Assembly (NCBI GenBank): GCA_905250115.1
Contig: CAJNOI010000012.1
Coordinates: forward strand, 368,435-432,434
DNA length: 64,000 nt
DNA from: Adineta steineri
Taxonomy: Eukaryota > Rotifera > Eurotatoria > Adinetida > Adinetidae
Direction of reading: 5' to 3'
The notes beneath the pieces are model-generated. The model was not told the DNA's origin, made no database searches, and was given only the letters and a program-made list of their open reading frames with translations. Of this stretch, positions 1 through 11,733 are shown piece after piece (positions within the stretch are counted from its first letter, which is position 1; every line of letters starts with the position of its first letter). Both the position numbers and the translations under genes were made by a program.

Positions 1-25
1 ATTTTAGAAACTAAAGAAATACAAC

Positions 26-1802
26 ATGTGTTGGCTAATATTTATTTTATCGTTATTTTCTGTTTGTAATTCTATTCTTATTACGAAAATAAAAAATAAT
101 GTAATAATTGGTATTATGTATAATAATTTATTCAATATAACAGAAAATCAATGTATATGTGAAATGATAAAAGTAAATGATTCAATATCTGCTTTAAATT
201 ATTTTTCAATAAATCAAACTTGTCAATTATTTCGTTCAAACGCTAGTACAATTTATATTGAATTTTATTCAAATTCTACTTTTATATTTCTTAATCAATC
301 ATCAATAACAATACTGAATATTCAAGAGTATCGTAAGTTTCCATTTCGCAAGACTACAAAAATATCCTAACTATTTATAGACCCAAACTCCAATAATTTA
401 AATGAATTTGATGTTGATGCTTTTTTAAATTCTGAAAACGGGGTCATTCACAAAAAATGAACTAGATTAGTGGATCGAGAAGTGCTAGATTCTTAACAAA
501 GCTTTATCCAATTTTCTTGTTTCATACTAATCTCATTTTTTTGAAATAGAACCGAGTACGTCATCATCAACACCGACAACAACCTCAAATACATCAACAT
601 CAGCTACAACATTAGTAAACCCATGTAAATGCGAAATAGTTTTATACAGTTTCGATTAACTATTAATCGCAGTTATGAGTTATAACCCTTTCTAATTGGT
701 AATAAATGGAAAATAAGATTTTTTTGCACTAAATTCTTTCAAAGTGTTTGTAGACTTAGAAGCTTTCTGGTAAAAATATCTGCAATGTGCATATTGAGAT
801 GAATAGATATGATGGAAGATAATCTATTTATGGAATGTCTACTGAAACATTGTTGTTTTATTTTTAGGTGCATCAGGTGGCTATCGCTGGAATACAACAG
901 GCATAACTATATTAAATTCAACACAAATAACACACGCTGCTCATTTATTTTTCGATTCAAATGATACATTATATGTCGTGGATGAATATGCGAATTCTGT
1001 TATATGGAAATTGCCAAAAAATGCTGTCAATCCCATACTCGTAGCTGGACAAGCGCTTTCAAGAGGTCCCAATTCTAGTCAGTTGAATCTTCCTCAAGCT
1101 GTTTATCTTGATTCAGGACAAAACTTGTATGTGACCGATTATTATAATTACAGAGTACAAAAATATATTAATGGATCAAACATTGGAATGACAATAATTG
1201 GTATAAACGGAACGGCAGGTACAGCATCGAATATGCTTGGTGGTCCCCGTCATCTTTGTTTCGATTCAACAGAAGCGTATATGTATATTGCAGACAGTGA
1301 CAATAATAGAATTTTACGTTTTCAGTCGAATTCAACAAGTGGTACTAATGGACACATCGTAGCTGGAGGAAATGGAGCTGGAAATGGAACTACGCAGCTA
1401 AACTATCCATGGGGAATACAATATCTTTCATCAGTAAGCAGTTATTTCTACATAACAAACTATAGTGGACATACAGTAATGCAATGGGCGCCAGGCAATA
1501 CGTCGGGCAGTTTCATAGCCGGTACGCCCGGTGTATCAGGATCAAATGCTACACTTTTGAATAATCCAATAGGTATTAAAATTGATACCTATTTAAATAT
1601 ATTTGTTGTTGACTATGGAAATTCACGCGTTCAATTGTTTTGTAATAATAATCAGACGGGTACTACCATTATTGGTACTGGTACCGCTGGTGCCAGTGCG
1701 AAACAACTCAATAATCCAAGAGGCATCGCATTTGACTCATTGATGAATATGTATATTGCCGATTCTGGCAACCAACGCGTGCAAAAGTATCTAAAACTCT
1801 GA
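26..1802 (+). CDS. Secreted NHL-repeat protein with Thr/Ser-rich linker (3 exons)
   Basis: Spliced model: exons 26-332, 550-624 and 868-1802 (introns GT-AG; reading frame holds across both junctions; 438 residues). The start gives a hydrophobic signal peptide (WLIFILSLFSVCNS) followed by a small Cys-containing N-terminal domain with several N-glycosylation sequons. Exon 2 is a short Ser/Thr-rich linker. Exon 3 carries about six NHL-type blades, each with a pattern like LYVTDYYNYRVQKY or MYIADSDNNRILRF separated by AGG/GTAG turns, which would close a beta-propeller. NHL propellers usually bind proteins, glycans or RNA; a secreted copy points to an extracellular binding role, but no ligand can be named. 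Architecture (signal peptide, Cys domain, Thr linker, NHL) matches a family I associate with bdelloid genomes. Exon 2 is short and is the least certain part. Confidence 0.82.
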
Positions 1803-2767
1803 ACCCTATAACTTGTATATATATTATCATTTTTCATTTCATCTCTCAATAAAATACTTATTTTGTTCTCAAACTCTAATTTGTTTTGTGTGAAAATTTT
1901 TTATATTAAATATTATGATCAAACATATTTCGACACGAAACTATTGTTGATGGAACCATTAAGTAAGGCTGAGTGTAAGACGAATATTTCGAAAACGACA
2001 ACAGATAATAATATAAAGTTTTTATCAATTGAAAGAGAGTAGAGTAGGATGTTTTCTTTCTATGTTAGATATTGTATTTTTAGTAAAAAAAAAGTTTACA
2101 AATCATCTATTGTTCTTCATTGTGATTTATTGTTTCAATGGTATTAACATAATCCTTCAATATGGTGGCTAACAAAATAAAACAATCGTGTCTTTGATTA
2201 TATACTTGCAATACTACTGAAAACCACTGCAACTAGATTTGGATGAGTTTACAGATATTAATAAAAATTATAGAGAAATTTGGAATGCTCGATGAATTGA
2301 TAACTATTCTCTTTACATATGTTCAATGGTTATTAACCGGATTATCAAAAACGTTCTCATTTGCCAGCATATCGTTTAACACTTAAAACATTTTTAGAAA
2401 GTCTTTTATTTTATGAAGAAAATGGCTCTATTGGTGCAGAATGATCAGTAGTTGCGGTAACTAAAAGTGGATATCATATTTTTAGAAAACTATTTTGATC
2501 TAACATGTTTAACGTCTAAAAATTCTTATAATTACATATGGTGTGAAAAAACATATAAAATAACTTTTACTCAGCATTCGATAGAAATTACTATTGTAGA
2601 ATAAAAAATAGTTAATAAGTATTTCCCTTTTTCTAGATATTAACAAAAATAAACCTTAGCTGAACTTGACAGTTTTTTCAGTAATCAAGATTTCTTCAAA
2701 ATAATACAGTCTTAGCTGAGGTGTACATATCTTTGCTGAACACTCACACACTTTATGAACTATTATA
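1803..2767. other. AT-rich intergenic region
   Basis: I see no coding signal on either strand. A polyadenylation-like AATAAA lies near 1849, just past the NHL gene. The rest is AT-rich sequence without clear repeats. Confidence 0.5.
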
Positions 2768-2879
2768 TTGTTGTTGTTAGCATGTGTTACTAACAAAAAA
2801 AGATTTACAAGTATGATTTATTTGGTTGAAATGAAAGAAAACGAGATACTTCTGACAACTAATCTGCCCACGGTATTGT

Positions 2880-3030
2880 CCCAAAATCCGGAGAAAAAAA
2901 TTCGGAAGAAAAAATCCGGAGGAAAAAATCCGGAGAAAAATAAATCCGGAAAGAAAAAATTCGGAGGAAAAAATCCGGAGAAAATAAATTCGGAAAGAAA
3001 AAATCCGGAGGAAAAAATCCGGAAAATTTT
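2880..3030 (+). repeat. Tandem CCGGA-rich array, left arm of an inverted pair
   Basis: About ten imperfect units of 14-17 bp of the form AAAAATCCGGAG (some TTCGG variants). It ends inward with TCCGGAAAATTTTTGA. The array is open in one frame and would encode a Lys/Glu/Gly-rich repeat, but this follows from the repeat and is not evidence of a protein. It pairs in inverted orientation with 3470-3606. Confidence 0.8.
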
Positions 3031-3469
3031 TGAAAAAAGATTCAACAGTTTATTTAACAAAGAACTATGTACAAGAAAGAAGAGAAATCATTTGATTTGA
3101 AGAGAAGTAATGTGGTTCACTTTTTAGTAGCCACCAATAAAGAAAGTCCCACGAGATACTCATCACGATCGATCTCATCGCTCTCGGAATGTTTGGCATG
3201 TAGGACTGTGAAAGCTCAGGCTCAGCTCTTTCGAACTGCAACTGTCACATTCCTATTGACAAGAGTATTGACTTTAGTTAGATGGTGTGAATAAAGTATG
3301 GACACAACACCCATACTCTCAAGGTGCACGTCTGTGTGTATTTGCTAATAGAAGTGCAGAGCACAGTACAGTAGAAGGGCACTCGGTAGACGATAATCAT
3401 GATTGACGTAGACAACCATAAACATTTATGAAAGAATATTATCATTCTCTTCTTCTAGAACAATATCAG
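3031..3469. other. Spacer between inverted CCGGA arrays
   Basis: About 440 bp with less AT bias than the surroundings. Short ORFs here resemble nothing I know. Together with the flanking inverted arrays it could be one inserted element or foldback. Confidence 0.4.
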
Positions 3470-3606
3470 AAATTTTCCGGATTTTTATTCTCCGGATTTT
3501 TATTTTCCGGATTTTTGTTTCCGGATTTTTTATTCTCCGGATTTTTCGCTCTCCGGATTTTTATTTTCCGGATTTTTCGTTTTCCGGATTTTTACTCTCC
3601 GGATTT
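3470..3606 (-). repeat. Tandem CCGGATTTTT array, right arm of an inverted pair
   Basis: About nine units of TCCGGATTTTTATTC type. The reverse complement has the same unit and the same inner end (TCCGGAAAATTTCTGA) as the array at 2880-3030. The outer edge runs directly into the coding frame of the F-box-like gene on the minus strand, whose last codons are read from the array. Confidence 0.8.
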
Positions 3607-5385
3607 CAAGACATATTCCTGCCCACCATAAGTAAAAGCTTGAATCAATAACTTTAATTGAATAATCATTTTCCAATATTTAATCCAATGTGGACTTGCT
3701 ACTCGAATACATAATGAGAATAAATGAAGAGTAGCATCATTAATTTCTGATAAGAGATAATGAGCTGTGGCGTCAAGTGATCGATCAGATAGACCAAGTG
3801 AAATGTATTGAACTCGAGGACAAAGATGAATTAATACTTCCATCATTTTCTTCGTATAATTAGATTGAATAATGATCATTTTAACTTGATTTTGTTTCGA
3901 TACTAATTGATAAGCTTTACTTTCTTGAAGTGAAAGTAAATCTTTTAGAGTATTTTTTATAGATATCCATGTAACTGTATGAAGATTAGGTGTCAATTGT
4001 AATAGATTGATAAATATATTCAATTCATAAAAAATATTATTCATCGTTAACTTAGTCAGTTGTACTAGAGAAAAAATACGACGTAGGTCATCCATTAAAT
4101 ATGATTTTCTTTGTATAATATCTTTATCATGGAGAGTTAGTTCAGTTATTTTTGGAAAATATTTCGAACAAATGGGAAGTACTGCTGCACTGTTGACAAT
4201 AATATGTTGAATAAAATTGGAATCTGTTTCTTCATGACATTGAGATGTGGTCACATTGAAGTTAGAACCCAATTTAAAGAATTTATTTCTAAAAAACGAA
4301 AAAATGACATTGATATTTATTTGCTAATAATTATTACCTGTGTGGCTGAATAGAACAGAATATCTCATGCAAATATTCTTTCGACATCGGCTTACGAGTA
4401 AAGAATCGTTGACATAAACGTGATATCTTCGAAAAAGGATAACCATAGATAGACTCATACATCTCCATCATTCGACTAAAGAATGCTAATGTTGAATCGT
4501 TCAATTCAGAAGTATATAAATGTAGTATAAACGAAAGAATTTTTTTTTTTAAGTATGTGTGCATGTCGAGCTTCAAATTGATGAGACATGTAATATGTTA
4601 ATACGATGAGAATGTGTTTTAACAAATTCTTCAATACTTATTGGTGACACAAAATCTCCAGTAATCGATATATGTGTTAAATCATGGAATATTACTAGAC
4701 ATAATAGTATATCTCGCATACAAGATTGATTGTGATATCTAACAGATAAATGACGAATTCGAGGAACATATGATAAAATAGTATGAATGTTAGATAGATC
4801 ATAATTAACAGAGATAACAAGGCGCTCGATAAGGCTTGATGAATTCGTAGACAGAGGTAGTAATTTTAAGGGACTACAGTCTCGAAAAATCATTTTACAA
4901 TATTTTAATACTGGTAATTGAAATATAAGTTTGTAGATTGTAATTTTATCAGGCAGATAATTAACACAAATGGATAATGATGATAGATTAGGCAAATATA
5001 CTGCAGTTGCAAGAATTTTTTTTAAACACTCACATTCTATGTTGCTTAGAGTCAGTGTTTGAAGTTGAGAGCATTGTGTAGTATCTTCTGTTAGTGATAC
5101 AAAGAAATCATCGTAATAACGTTGAAATGTTGTTTTTGATGCCGATGGCATTCCTACTTGAATCGAAAGATTTGCATGTTTACAAAGATTTTGAAATCGT
5201 ATATTGAGATGAAAAAAACTTTGATAAATTTGATAAGTATCAAGATTGTTAAAAACTTCATAGATAAGTTCATTTGCTAGATCTTCAAAACGGGTTACAG
5301 AATATTTTTCATAAGAAGTACGTCGGAACTTTTTCATTTTATTATCATCTGTTGTTGAACATTGATTTCGTTTATTTTCATTCAT
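3592..5385 (-). pseudogene. F-box/LRR-like protein gene, broken and 3'-truncated
   Basis: The first part (5385-4573, 270 codons) starts MNENKRNQ and has an F-box near residues 32-70 (FEDLANELIYEVFNNLDTYQ), followed by Leu-rich repeats-like sequence with many LSI/LTHISI segments. F-box proteins act as substrate adaptors of SCF ubiquitin ligases. This frame ends in TGA at 4573. About 25 bp on is an A11 tract (T run at 4541-4551), after which another frame is open, 4559-4335. That frame splices cleanly (donor CACAG|GTAATAA, acceptor TTTTTTAG) to 4276-3592, giving the join IQPHRNKFFKLG. The last codons (VLKSGE, stop) lie inside the CCGGA array, so the natural C-terminus is missing. Either this is a pseudogene, or the A11 tract holds an assembly error and only the 3' end is damaged; it could also be two neighbouring fragments. 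Confidence 0.65.
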
Positions 5386-5838
5386 TATCTAAAAAATGAT
5401 TGTATAATTCTACTTGTTAACAAATATTTTTATACTAAGAAGAATAAAAAAGTAGCATTCAATAGAAATGAAAAAAAAGATTATGTAAAATAAATAGAAT
5501 GTTTGAGATAAAGAGATTATTGCCATTACTATCAAAGATAACGTTTACCAATGATTATATTCATGAAACAGTACTTTAAGAATTTGGGCAATAAAAAGCG
5601 AATAATTATGATTGAAGATTATCAACATGTTTCGAGTGTCAATTTTTACTATCTGAAACAAATATTGAGCAAATCTTTGTGATTTTTATATATTTAGTTT
5701 GATAAAAAGGAATAATAAAGTATAAATATATGCGGAAGAACATTTAATATTTTAATCATACAACAAAAGAATAATTTTTAAGAAGATTTGGTTTAGTCAA
5801 TGGCGTATGGTTTAGAACGAAAATTGAAGATAATCAGT

Positions 5839-6159
5839 TTAATAGCATTGAGAAATCTTGAAATTCGACATAAAAAATAGAGACGAATAAAAAGATTTAC
5901 AAAATATCCACTCAAACCACTTATCTCTATAAGTAGTTATGTATTTTATACGATAATAATAAATATTACATGCTAACCTAGTTGTAATATATGACGTTGC
6001 TAAGCAAGTAGAAGTATGCTGAGATTGTTTTGTTGCATTCCCTTCATCATTATTATTTATCTTCATGACCAGTAGTTGATTTCTTTTATTCGTATTCATC
6101 TTTAGTAGGAAAATATTTATATACTGAATATTACACGTGAATTTCATATGTTTGTGCAA
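5839..6159 (-). pseudogene. Possible relic of an F-box gene N-terminus
   Basis: The minus-strand ORF contains MNTNKRNQ at about 6102, nearly identical to the start MNENKRNQ of the F-box gene 0.7 kb away, and a similar AT-rich leader precedes both. After that the similarity fades and no F-box can be read. I take it as a decayed paralogue start. The match is only about eight residues, so chance is possible. Confidence 0.3.
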
Positions 6160-6875
6160 TTATACTTCGAACAGAAAAGAAAAAAAATTCTTCGTAGCAA
6201 CTCAGAGAAAGAGAAAAATATTATATTCAGTGAGCATGCATGATGAATCACAATTGGTAGTAACTCACAAACAATTTCAAATTATGGCGTATTAAAGAAA
6301 AAAGATGTTTTTTCTTATACTGCAAAGATGTGTAACATAAGGATATTGATAAACTACTGTATTCAAAAAGAAGTACATTTTGAGGATTTAGATGAAAATG
6401 ATAGTATGATAAAAGTAACAGTCACATCCTCAAAATTATTCTTATTTGTTTTTCACTACATCGACAAATTTGCAAGTAGCTGGTAACCGAATGACCCTAG
6501 TAGTATCTATAGTATGAACAATACAAGAAAAGAGGAAAAAAATCAACAGATATATCGTAACCAGCAGATACATAAGAGTGAAAGATCAATATATTGGATT
6601 TAATCCTCAGAAAAATCAATTGTAAATTATTAAATAAAATTCGCAGTGTATATATGAATGTAAAGAAAAATGTCAGATTTGGTTACAATGGTCCTAATAC
6701 ATGATACGTCGATGGACGAATAGCACTATTTATAAAATAAACTAAGAAAACAAGCATTTCTAGTTGTTAGCAAATAAAATTTATTTGAAACTTAAATCAC
6801 AATTTTTTATAAGAAATTGTCATGAGTATCGAATGGTAATAGTTTGATTTTCAATCATTCTGAGGATAGGTACCC
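6160..6875. other. Intergenic region
   Basis: AT-rich sequence downstream of the phospholipase-like gene. No ORF or repeat that I can support. Confidence 0.4.
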
Positions 6876-8039
6876 TTATGTGATTGAGTATTGAATAGCT
6901 AAATCGATCATGTCTTTGTTACTCTCATAAAAATCTGTATAGATGAGAAACATATTAGAAGTCGCTCTGGCTGACTGCATATCTTCGATGATACTCTTAC
7001 GTCTTGCAATCATGTTTTGTTGAACGTAGATATCGTAAAGCGACATATAGCTGAGTTGCAGATTATTCATGTTCTCGATTGCCAATGCAATCTTAAAAAT
7101 GTCGAGCACGAGCATTTTCATGATTGGATCAAAATCTGCGATAATATTGTTGACGATAATACTTGCAGCAATTACATTTGTCGGTGTGAGTGTCATATAG
7201 ATAGCCGCTGGTGCCGGAATTCCTCCGGCATGAACGTAATTAGCTGTCTGGTTGCTGATCACTACTTCAATAGCATCAGTGTTAGTATAAAATCCGTACA
7301 ATGTATTACTGCCTCCATCAGGGGAAGAATAAATTGAAGAGGAGAAGAAAGAGTTGACATCGGGATTGATAATGTCATCAATTACAATGACGATGCGTGA
7401 GCAATCACTGTTAACGAGCTCTCCATAGCTGTATCTCAACAAATTTCCTGGATATGCAACTGGTGTAATGGCAAATCCGTCACGTAGAAAAGGATTAAGA
7501 AGTAAGGCAAGAAGATTGATATATTTCTGATTAAATCCATATGGATGCCCCAAAGTTATGTACACTAGTTCGCCAGTTGTGCCACGCAAAAACTTCAAAA
7601 CTTGCGCTAGAACGTTCGATAGGGAAGGCCCTTGTAGGATATGTGCAATGTAAATATCGTTTTCGAACACGCTCAAGCGTAAATCGAGCGCCCGATTTCC
7701 ATCAATCAATTGAGAATAAATGTCTTTCGTAGTGCACTCATTGACAGCTTGAACACCATTTGCAAATAATCTAGCAATGTGATCAAGTGGTTGACCGATC
7801 ATAGAAGCGATGTCACCAAGACAGTTGTACAGAGTTGTAAACGGTGGTCCATACGAATCGATATTGATAAAATTATTAGACAAATTATATGCACCTGATC
7901 CATGTGTTGCCACTAGGGATATGTCACCCAATGTCTTATGTGAAATTAATGACGCATGATCTGTCATCCATGTTGTATAGTTAATTTCTTGGGCACCAGC
8001 TGTAAAGATCCATGCAAATAAGAAGACGACACGAATCAT
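6876..8039 (-). CDS. Secreted PI-PLC X-domain-like phosphodiesterase
   Basis: Single-exon gene of 387 residues. The chosen start (ATG at 8039) gives a clean signal peptide, MIRVVFLFAWIFTAGAQ; the open frame extends 14 codons further up but without ATG. The TIM-barrel PI-PLC X signature is visible: first catalytic His in ATHGSGAYN (about residue 46), the NRALDLRL strand (about 115-122) and the second His in IAHILQGPS (about 133). These match the metal-independent bacterial/PLCXD type, which cleave phosphatidylinositol or GPI anchors; there is no Y domain, EF hand or C2 domain. The protein is probably secreted and could act on external or food-derived lipids. Members of this family in invertebrates often resemble bacterial proteins, so a transfer origin deserves a test. 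Substrate is not visible. Confidence 0.82.
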   Translation of the reverse strand: MIRVVFLFAWIFTAGAQEINYTTWMTDHASLISHKTLGDISLVATHGSGAYNLSNNFINIDSYGPPFTTLYNCLGDIASMIGQPLDHIARLFANGVQAVNECTTKDIYSQLIDGNRALDLRLSVFENDIYIAHILQGPSLSNVLAQVLKFLRGTTGELVYITLGHPYGFNQKYINLLALLLNPFLRDGFAITPVAYPGNLLRYSYGELVNSDCSRIVIVIDDIINPDVNSFFSSSIYSSPDGGSNTLYGFYTNTDAIEVVISNQTANYVHAGGIPAPAAIYMTLTPTNVIAASIIVNNIIADFDPIMKMLVLDIFKIALAIENMNNLQLSYMSLYDIYVQQNMIARRKSIIEDMQSARATSNMFLIYTDFYESNKDMIDLAIQYSIT

Positions 8040-8557
8040 TGTTAGTTCAGTTACTTGATTGATAATGTGAGATAAAGACACAGTTAACGACTGATATGAT
8101 CGTAACGTAAAAATATTGATGAATTAGTAAATGAAAAATGAATGATGATGTTGTATATATGTATTGAGATAACACTATAGCACTTCGGTATATAGTATGA
8201 CTCCACAGTATAACAACTACTTTCTAACTATCTGTCTACGTTTTTTTCCGCCTCTTTTTATATCCATCCACTATTATTCACCATACAAGGAGATAGACAG
8301 TAGACATAGACAAGGTCTGAACTACAAAGACAAGAAGGATAACATAACACATCCAAAGTACACTATCACAATAAGATATATGAAGGATAGATAAACGAAA
8401 TAAATGAAGGTTAATATAACGAGATATATAAATGTTTTATATTACCTATATCATATTTAACGGATTAAAACAAAAAGGAAATGGAAGGGAGAAAAAAGAA
8501 AAGAGAACAGATTATTTTATAAACTAGAGATCATCATCAATATGGGTACCATGATTA

Positions 8558-8606
8558 GGGTGTGGGTTTGTTTGAAGGAGACACAATCACCCACACCCAC
8601 ATCCTA
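8558..8606. repeat. Telomere-like hairpin, copy 1
   Basis: Left arm AGGGTGTGGGTTTG, right arm ATCACCCACACCCACATCCT, about 15-nt loop. It lies in the intergenic region between the phospholipase-like gene and the hAT fragment. Confidence 0.85.
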
Positions 8607-9041
8607 TCTATTTATATTTATTTGATGGGTATCATCAAAGTTAAGTATAATTCATTTTTATTAGTCTTTTAGCTCGTTCTTCGTAAATGCCAAACATTAT
8701 AATATTTATATATACAATATTAAGTAATGACATTTTTGAAAAAAGTGACTTTAAAGAAATAAAATATGAAATAAAGAGATAGCAGTAGTCAATCTTAAAC
8801 AATCAATATCTATGAAACTTATTTGTGCGTTTGTTTATACTGAACAGTGAAAGTAACGTGTAGAAAATAAGTTGATTTTATCAAAGTGTTTTATATCATG
8901 AGAAAATCTTTTCAACACGTAAGTGTCCAATAGAAGAAAAAAAATTTGTTGAAAAGTTTATTCTTTGATGAAAAAAACTAAATGGTATTTAATGTACGTG
9001 TAAGAAAGAAGATAGTTAATCGATTCTGATGAGACTACATA

Positions 9042-9181
9042 GATGTATAGATATCGTTATTTTTTCGTGGCACTCTTGCTCGTAGTCATCGCACTCACTG
9101 ATCGTTACAACTACCATCAACTTATATGGTCGAAAAATCATTGTCATCGTGTACTATCTATACTCCTATACCATCAACATT
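9042..9181 (+). other. Possible signal-peptide first exon of an unresolved gene
   Basis: ATG at 9042 opens a frame beginning MYRYRYFFVALLLVVIALT, a good signal-peptide profile, and runs to a consensus splice donor (TTGTAAGT) at 9182. I could not find a convincing following exon; a possible acceptor at 9232 leads to a very short open stretch. It may be the start of a small secreted peptide gene, or chance. Confidence 0.25.
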
Positions 9182-10075
9182 GTAAGTATTCTCTCTAACA
9201 CGCTATATTTCTCTATTTAAGTTCCTGTTATAGCAACAAAAGAATATTATCATTATTACAATAGTTAACAAAATAAAACATATTCAATTAAAAGGAAGTC
9301 ACTGATCCATTGAAGATACTGAGCCGTTGATGGTGCTGATAATTCATAGATGATCATACTTATTGATTCTATACTAAAAGGTGTGACTGGACTCATATAA
9401 TATCATTATTTAAGATCGATACGAAATCGGTTTTGTGTTTCATACGAAACGAATACATAAACAAAAAATAAGTGAAGTTGCGTAAAAATAAAGTTTATAG
9501 ATAGTTTCAGTATGAATTTTATATTTCGGCGTATATATCACTTAAGTTAAATATCCAAAAAGAGATCTTTGTTTTATTATTTATAATATAAACTCGACCA
9601 ACAGTCATATTAACAACATTTCCGAAGATAAATATAGTTTTGATGAGATAATAGTTTCATTTTTAATTAGAATCTGAAAGTCAACATTCTCTTTGAAAAT
9701 AATCGGAATTGAGTTATCTTGTAGAAATATAAGTTATTCATTTTTGGTAATTTAAAAAATAATTTGTTTTCTTCAATCGAAATCTATGAATTAGACTTCT
9801 TATCAAAGATGATAAAATATACTTTTTCATAGAAAAACTTTATTTAATATTTATATACTATTTCATAGTTGCATTTTCTTAATTAGAATATTGAAAACAT
9901 ATGAAAATCAAATCTATGTTATATTTCACCCATTTTTCGGAAGGAAGAAGAAACGTATATTGCTATTCGAAACGCAAAATCAATAAAAAATGATGCCTTT
10001 TGAAAGCGATTATGTGCGTATGATTATCTTCTCTCAAACCAGTCACCTAGTAAGCACACTTTTCTCATAGAATAC
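9182..10075. other. AT-rich intergenic region
   Basis: No coding signal or repeat that I can support apart from weak A/T tracts. Confidence 0.4.
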
Positions 10076-10585
10076 TTGCTATCATTTGTCTTGCTTTCTT
10101 TCTTTTCTAGCAATGTATATATATTTATGGATGATCACAAGAAGTTGTTAGCTAAGCAAAACTTCGCTAATAAGAAAAACGTGATTATTACAACATCGGA
10201 TTCATTTGTGAATATAACTTCAAGCAAGACAAATGCTGCTAATTTCGAACTATTCAGACTATTTCGAAAAAGATACGGTAGTATTGATGCCCATCACTAT
10301 TATTCAAAGAAAAATGAACGCTTATGCGTCGCGTTCTGGAAAAAATACGAAAGGGTACTTCAAATATTAAGCAAAATGGCACGTCGTTATGGATGCGTAT
10401 CAGCTAGCTCAGTGCCTAGTGAAAGTGCCTTCTCTATTGCAGGATATATAGCTCGTAAAACTCGGTCATCTATTACAGCTCAAAATCTTAAATATTCAAT
10501 GTTTCTAAAAGATAAGATTTATTTTGTTTTTCTCTTATTTTACTCTCCTCTTGTTGGTGACAAGTCAGTGTGTAAAAATAAGTAA
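10076..10585 (+). pseudogene. hAT transposase C-terminal (dimerisation) fragment
   Basis: The open frame holds the end of a hAT-family transposase. The recognisable part is the C-terminal dimerisation region: FWKKYERVLQILSKMARR, then SASSVPSESAFSIAGYIA and TAQNLKYSMFLKD, which follow the family pattern of PILSxLARxxL..PASSAPSERxFS.AG. Full hAT transposases are about 600 residues; here only about 110 are recognisable, and the BED finger and catalytic RNase H part are absent upstream. I see no terminal inverted repeats or 8-bp target duplications. It is a dead remnant. The first 40 codons may not belong to it. Confidence 0.8.
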
Positions 10586-10740
10586 CAATAAACTTTGATG
10601 CCCTAATGTATTTTTATTTTGTGAAAATACTAAACAACTGCTGCGCACATTGATGCTAGTAACAAAGTTTTTTTTTGTAATGTATCCTATTTATTTGTGT
10701 TTTCTTCTGTTGAAATAAAGTGAATAAAATATAATTATAC

Positions 10741-10809
10741 ATGTTGAAGGTGGGTGTGAACGGGCGTGGTTGATGAATGAAATGAGCAGCCATATTCACC
10801 TTCAAGATA
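10741..10809. repeat. Telomere-like hairpin, copy 2
   Basis: GTTGAAGGTGGGTGTG on the left and CATATTCACCTTCAAGATAC on the right. It lies 150 bp past the hAT fragment. More degenerate than copy 1, but with the CTTCAAGAT end seen in other copies. Confidence 0.7.
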
Positions 10810-11032
10810 CTGTTATCATGAAAAAGTATTAAAAATTATGTTGCCAACTTTGAAGTTTGATCATAATATGCAACTAATTTAACATTTAAACATGGTCCTC
10901 CATCTACATAGATAAATGCTAGGATCGACTACCTTAATAGTTTTTGTTATAGAGATTATTTTCGGCTATAAAGGATTTATTTTTCTATTAATATTTTTAT
11001 TCGTAGGAGAGGTCTCACTGATCATAACAAGA

Positions 11033-11075
11033 AAGTGGGTGTAATGGAAGGTAATTCTCACTCACATCCATCCCT
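11033..11075. repeat. Telomere-like hairpin, copy 3
   Basis: Left arm AGTGGGTGTAATGG, right arm CTCACTCACATCCATCCC. Short loop. Confidence 0.7.
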
Positions 11076-11520
11076 TTTTATTTTCAATTCATAATAAATT
11101 ATCAACAATAATAGTATCTGTTTATTTTAGTTCAAATAAATTAGATTGATGAATATGATGGAGTGCTTCAATTTAAATGTGTTCTCTTTGTAGTTAAGAA
11201 TAGGCTTACTCTTCTGCAAGTTGACATCGTATTCACGGAGCTATACGTTAATCGTGACGTGAGATGACGTTTCTGGGTAAGCGCGCTCGTACGTAATATC
11301 TAACGTCATAAAAAGGATAGATAATTACTCATATATTGATTCATCCAAAGAATGGATTGATAGGCATTGTCTATTGACTCATAATTATATAGGCTTTGCA
11401 TGAATGATTCGATGACGCTTTTCTTATATGAAGAACAAACGAATAAATACGACGAATATATCTACCCATTAGTAACATTCTTTTTTTTTCGACGACAATT
11501 TAAACAAATATTTATACAAT

Positions 11521-11724
11521 ATGCATCATCCATTTCTTGACATGGCAATAGTCGGTGCTGTTGGTTTGGGTGCTTATGAATTGTGGCATCATCATCACTA
11601 CGGCAATTTTGGTTTTGGAAATCCGTATAACCACGCTGGATTTGGTGGCTATAGTAATCCTTATGGATATAGTGCGCCCTATGGATTTAATCATCCTCAT
11701 CATCATCATCATCACGTTCTTTAA
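11521..11724 (+). CDS. Small Gly/Tyr/His-rich protein
   Basis: A 67-codon ORF with ATG, composed of a hydrophobic start (MAIVGAVGLGAYEL), a Gly/Tyr/Asn-rich middle with GFGGYSNPYGYSAPYG, a HHHH cluster near residue 24 and a terminal six-His run. The composition is non-random and like small Gly-Tyr-rich secreted or cytoplasmic proteins of invertebrates; the His clusters could bind metal. A polyadenylation-like AATAAA follows directly after the stop (11725-11733). I do not recognise a named family. The CAT repeats could partly be a simple repeat, so the gene call is moderate. Confidence 0.5.
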   Translation: MHHPFLDMAIVGAVGLGAYELWHHHHYGNFGFGNPYNHAGFGGYSNPYGYSAPYGFNHPHHHHHHVL

Positions 11725-11733
11725 CAATAAATA

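Noticed and set aside
2768-3100. Protein-coding gene with Lys/Gly/Glu repeats
   Set aside because: The frame is open only because the CCGGA array has no stops in it; both strands give repeat-like proteins and no ATG context or domain is present.
3067-3294. Small ORF in the spacer between the inverted arrays
   Set aside because: No recognisable domain and no splice partner; treated as spacer.
7017-7732. Plus-strand ORFs inside the phospholipase-like gene
   Set aside because: Antisense shadows of a gene with clear motifs on the minus strand.
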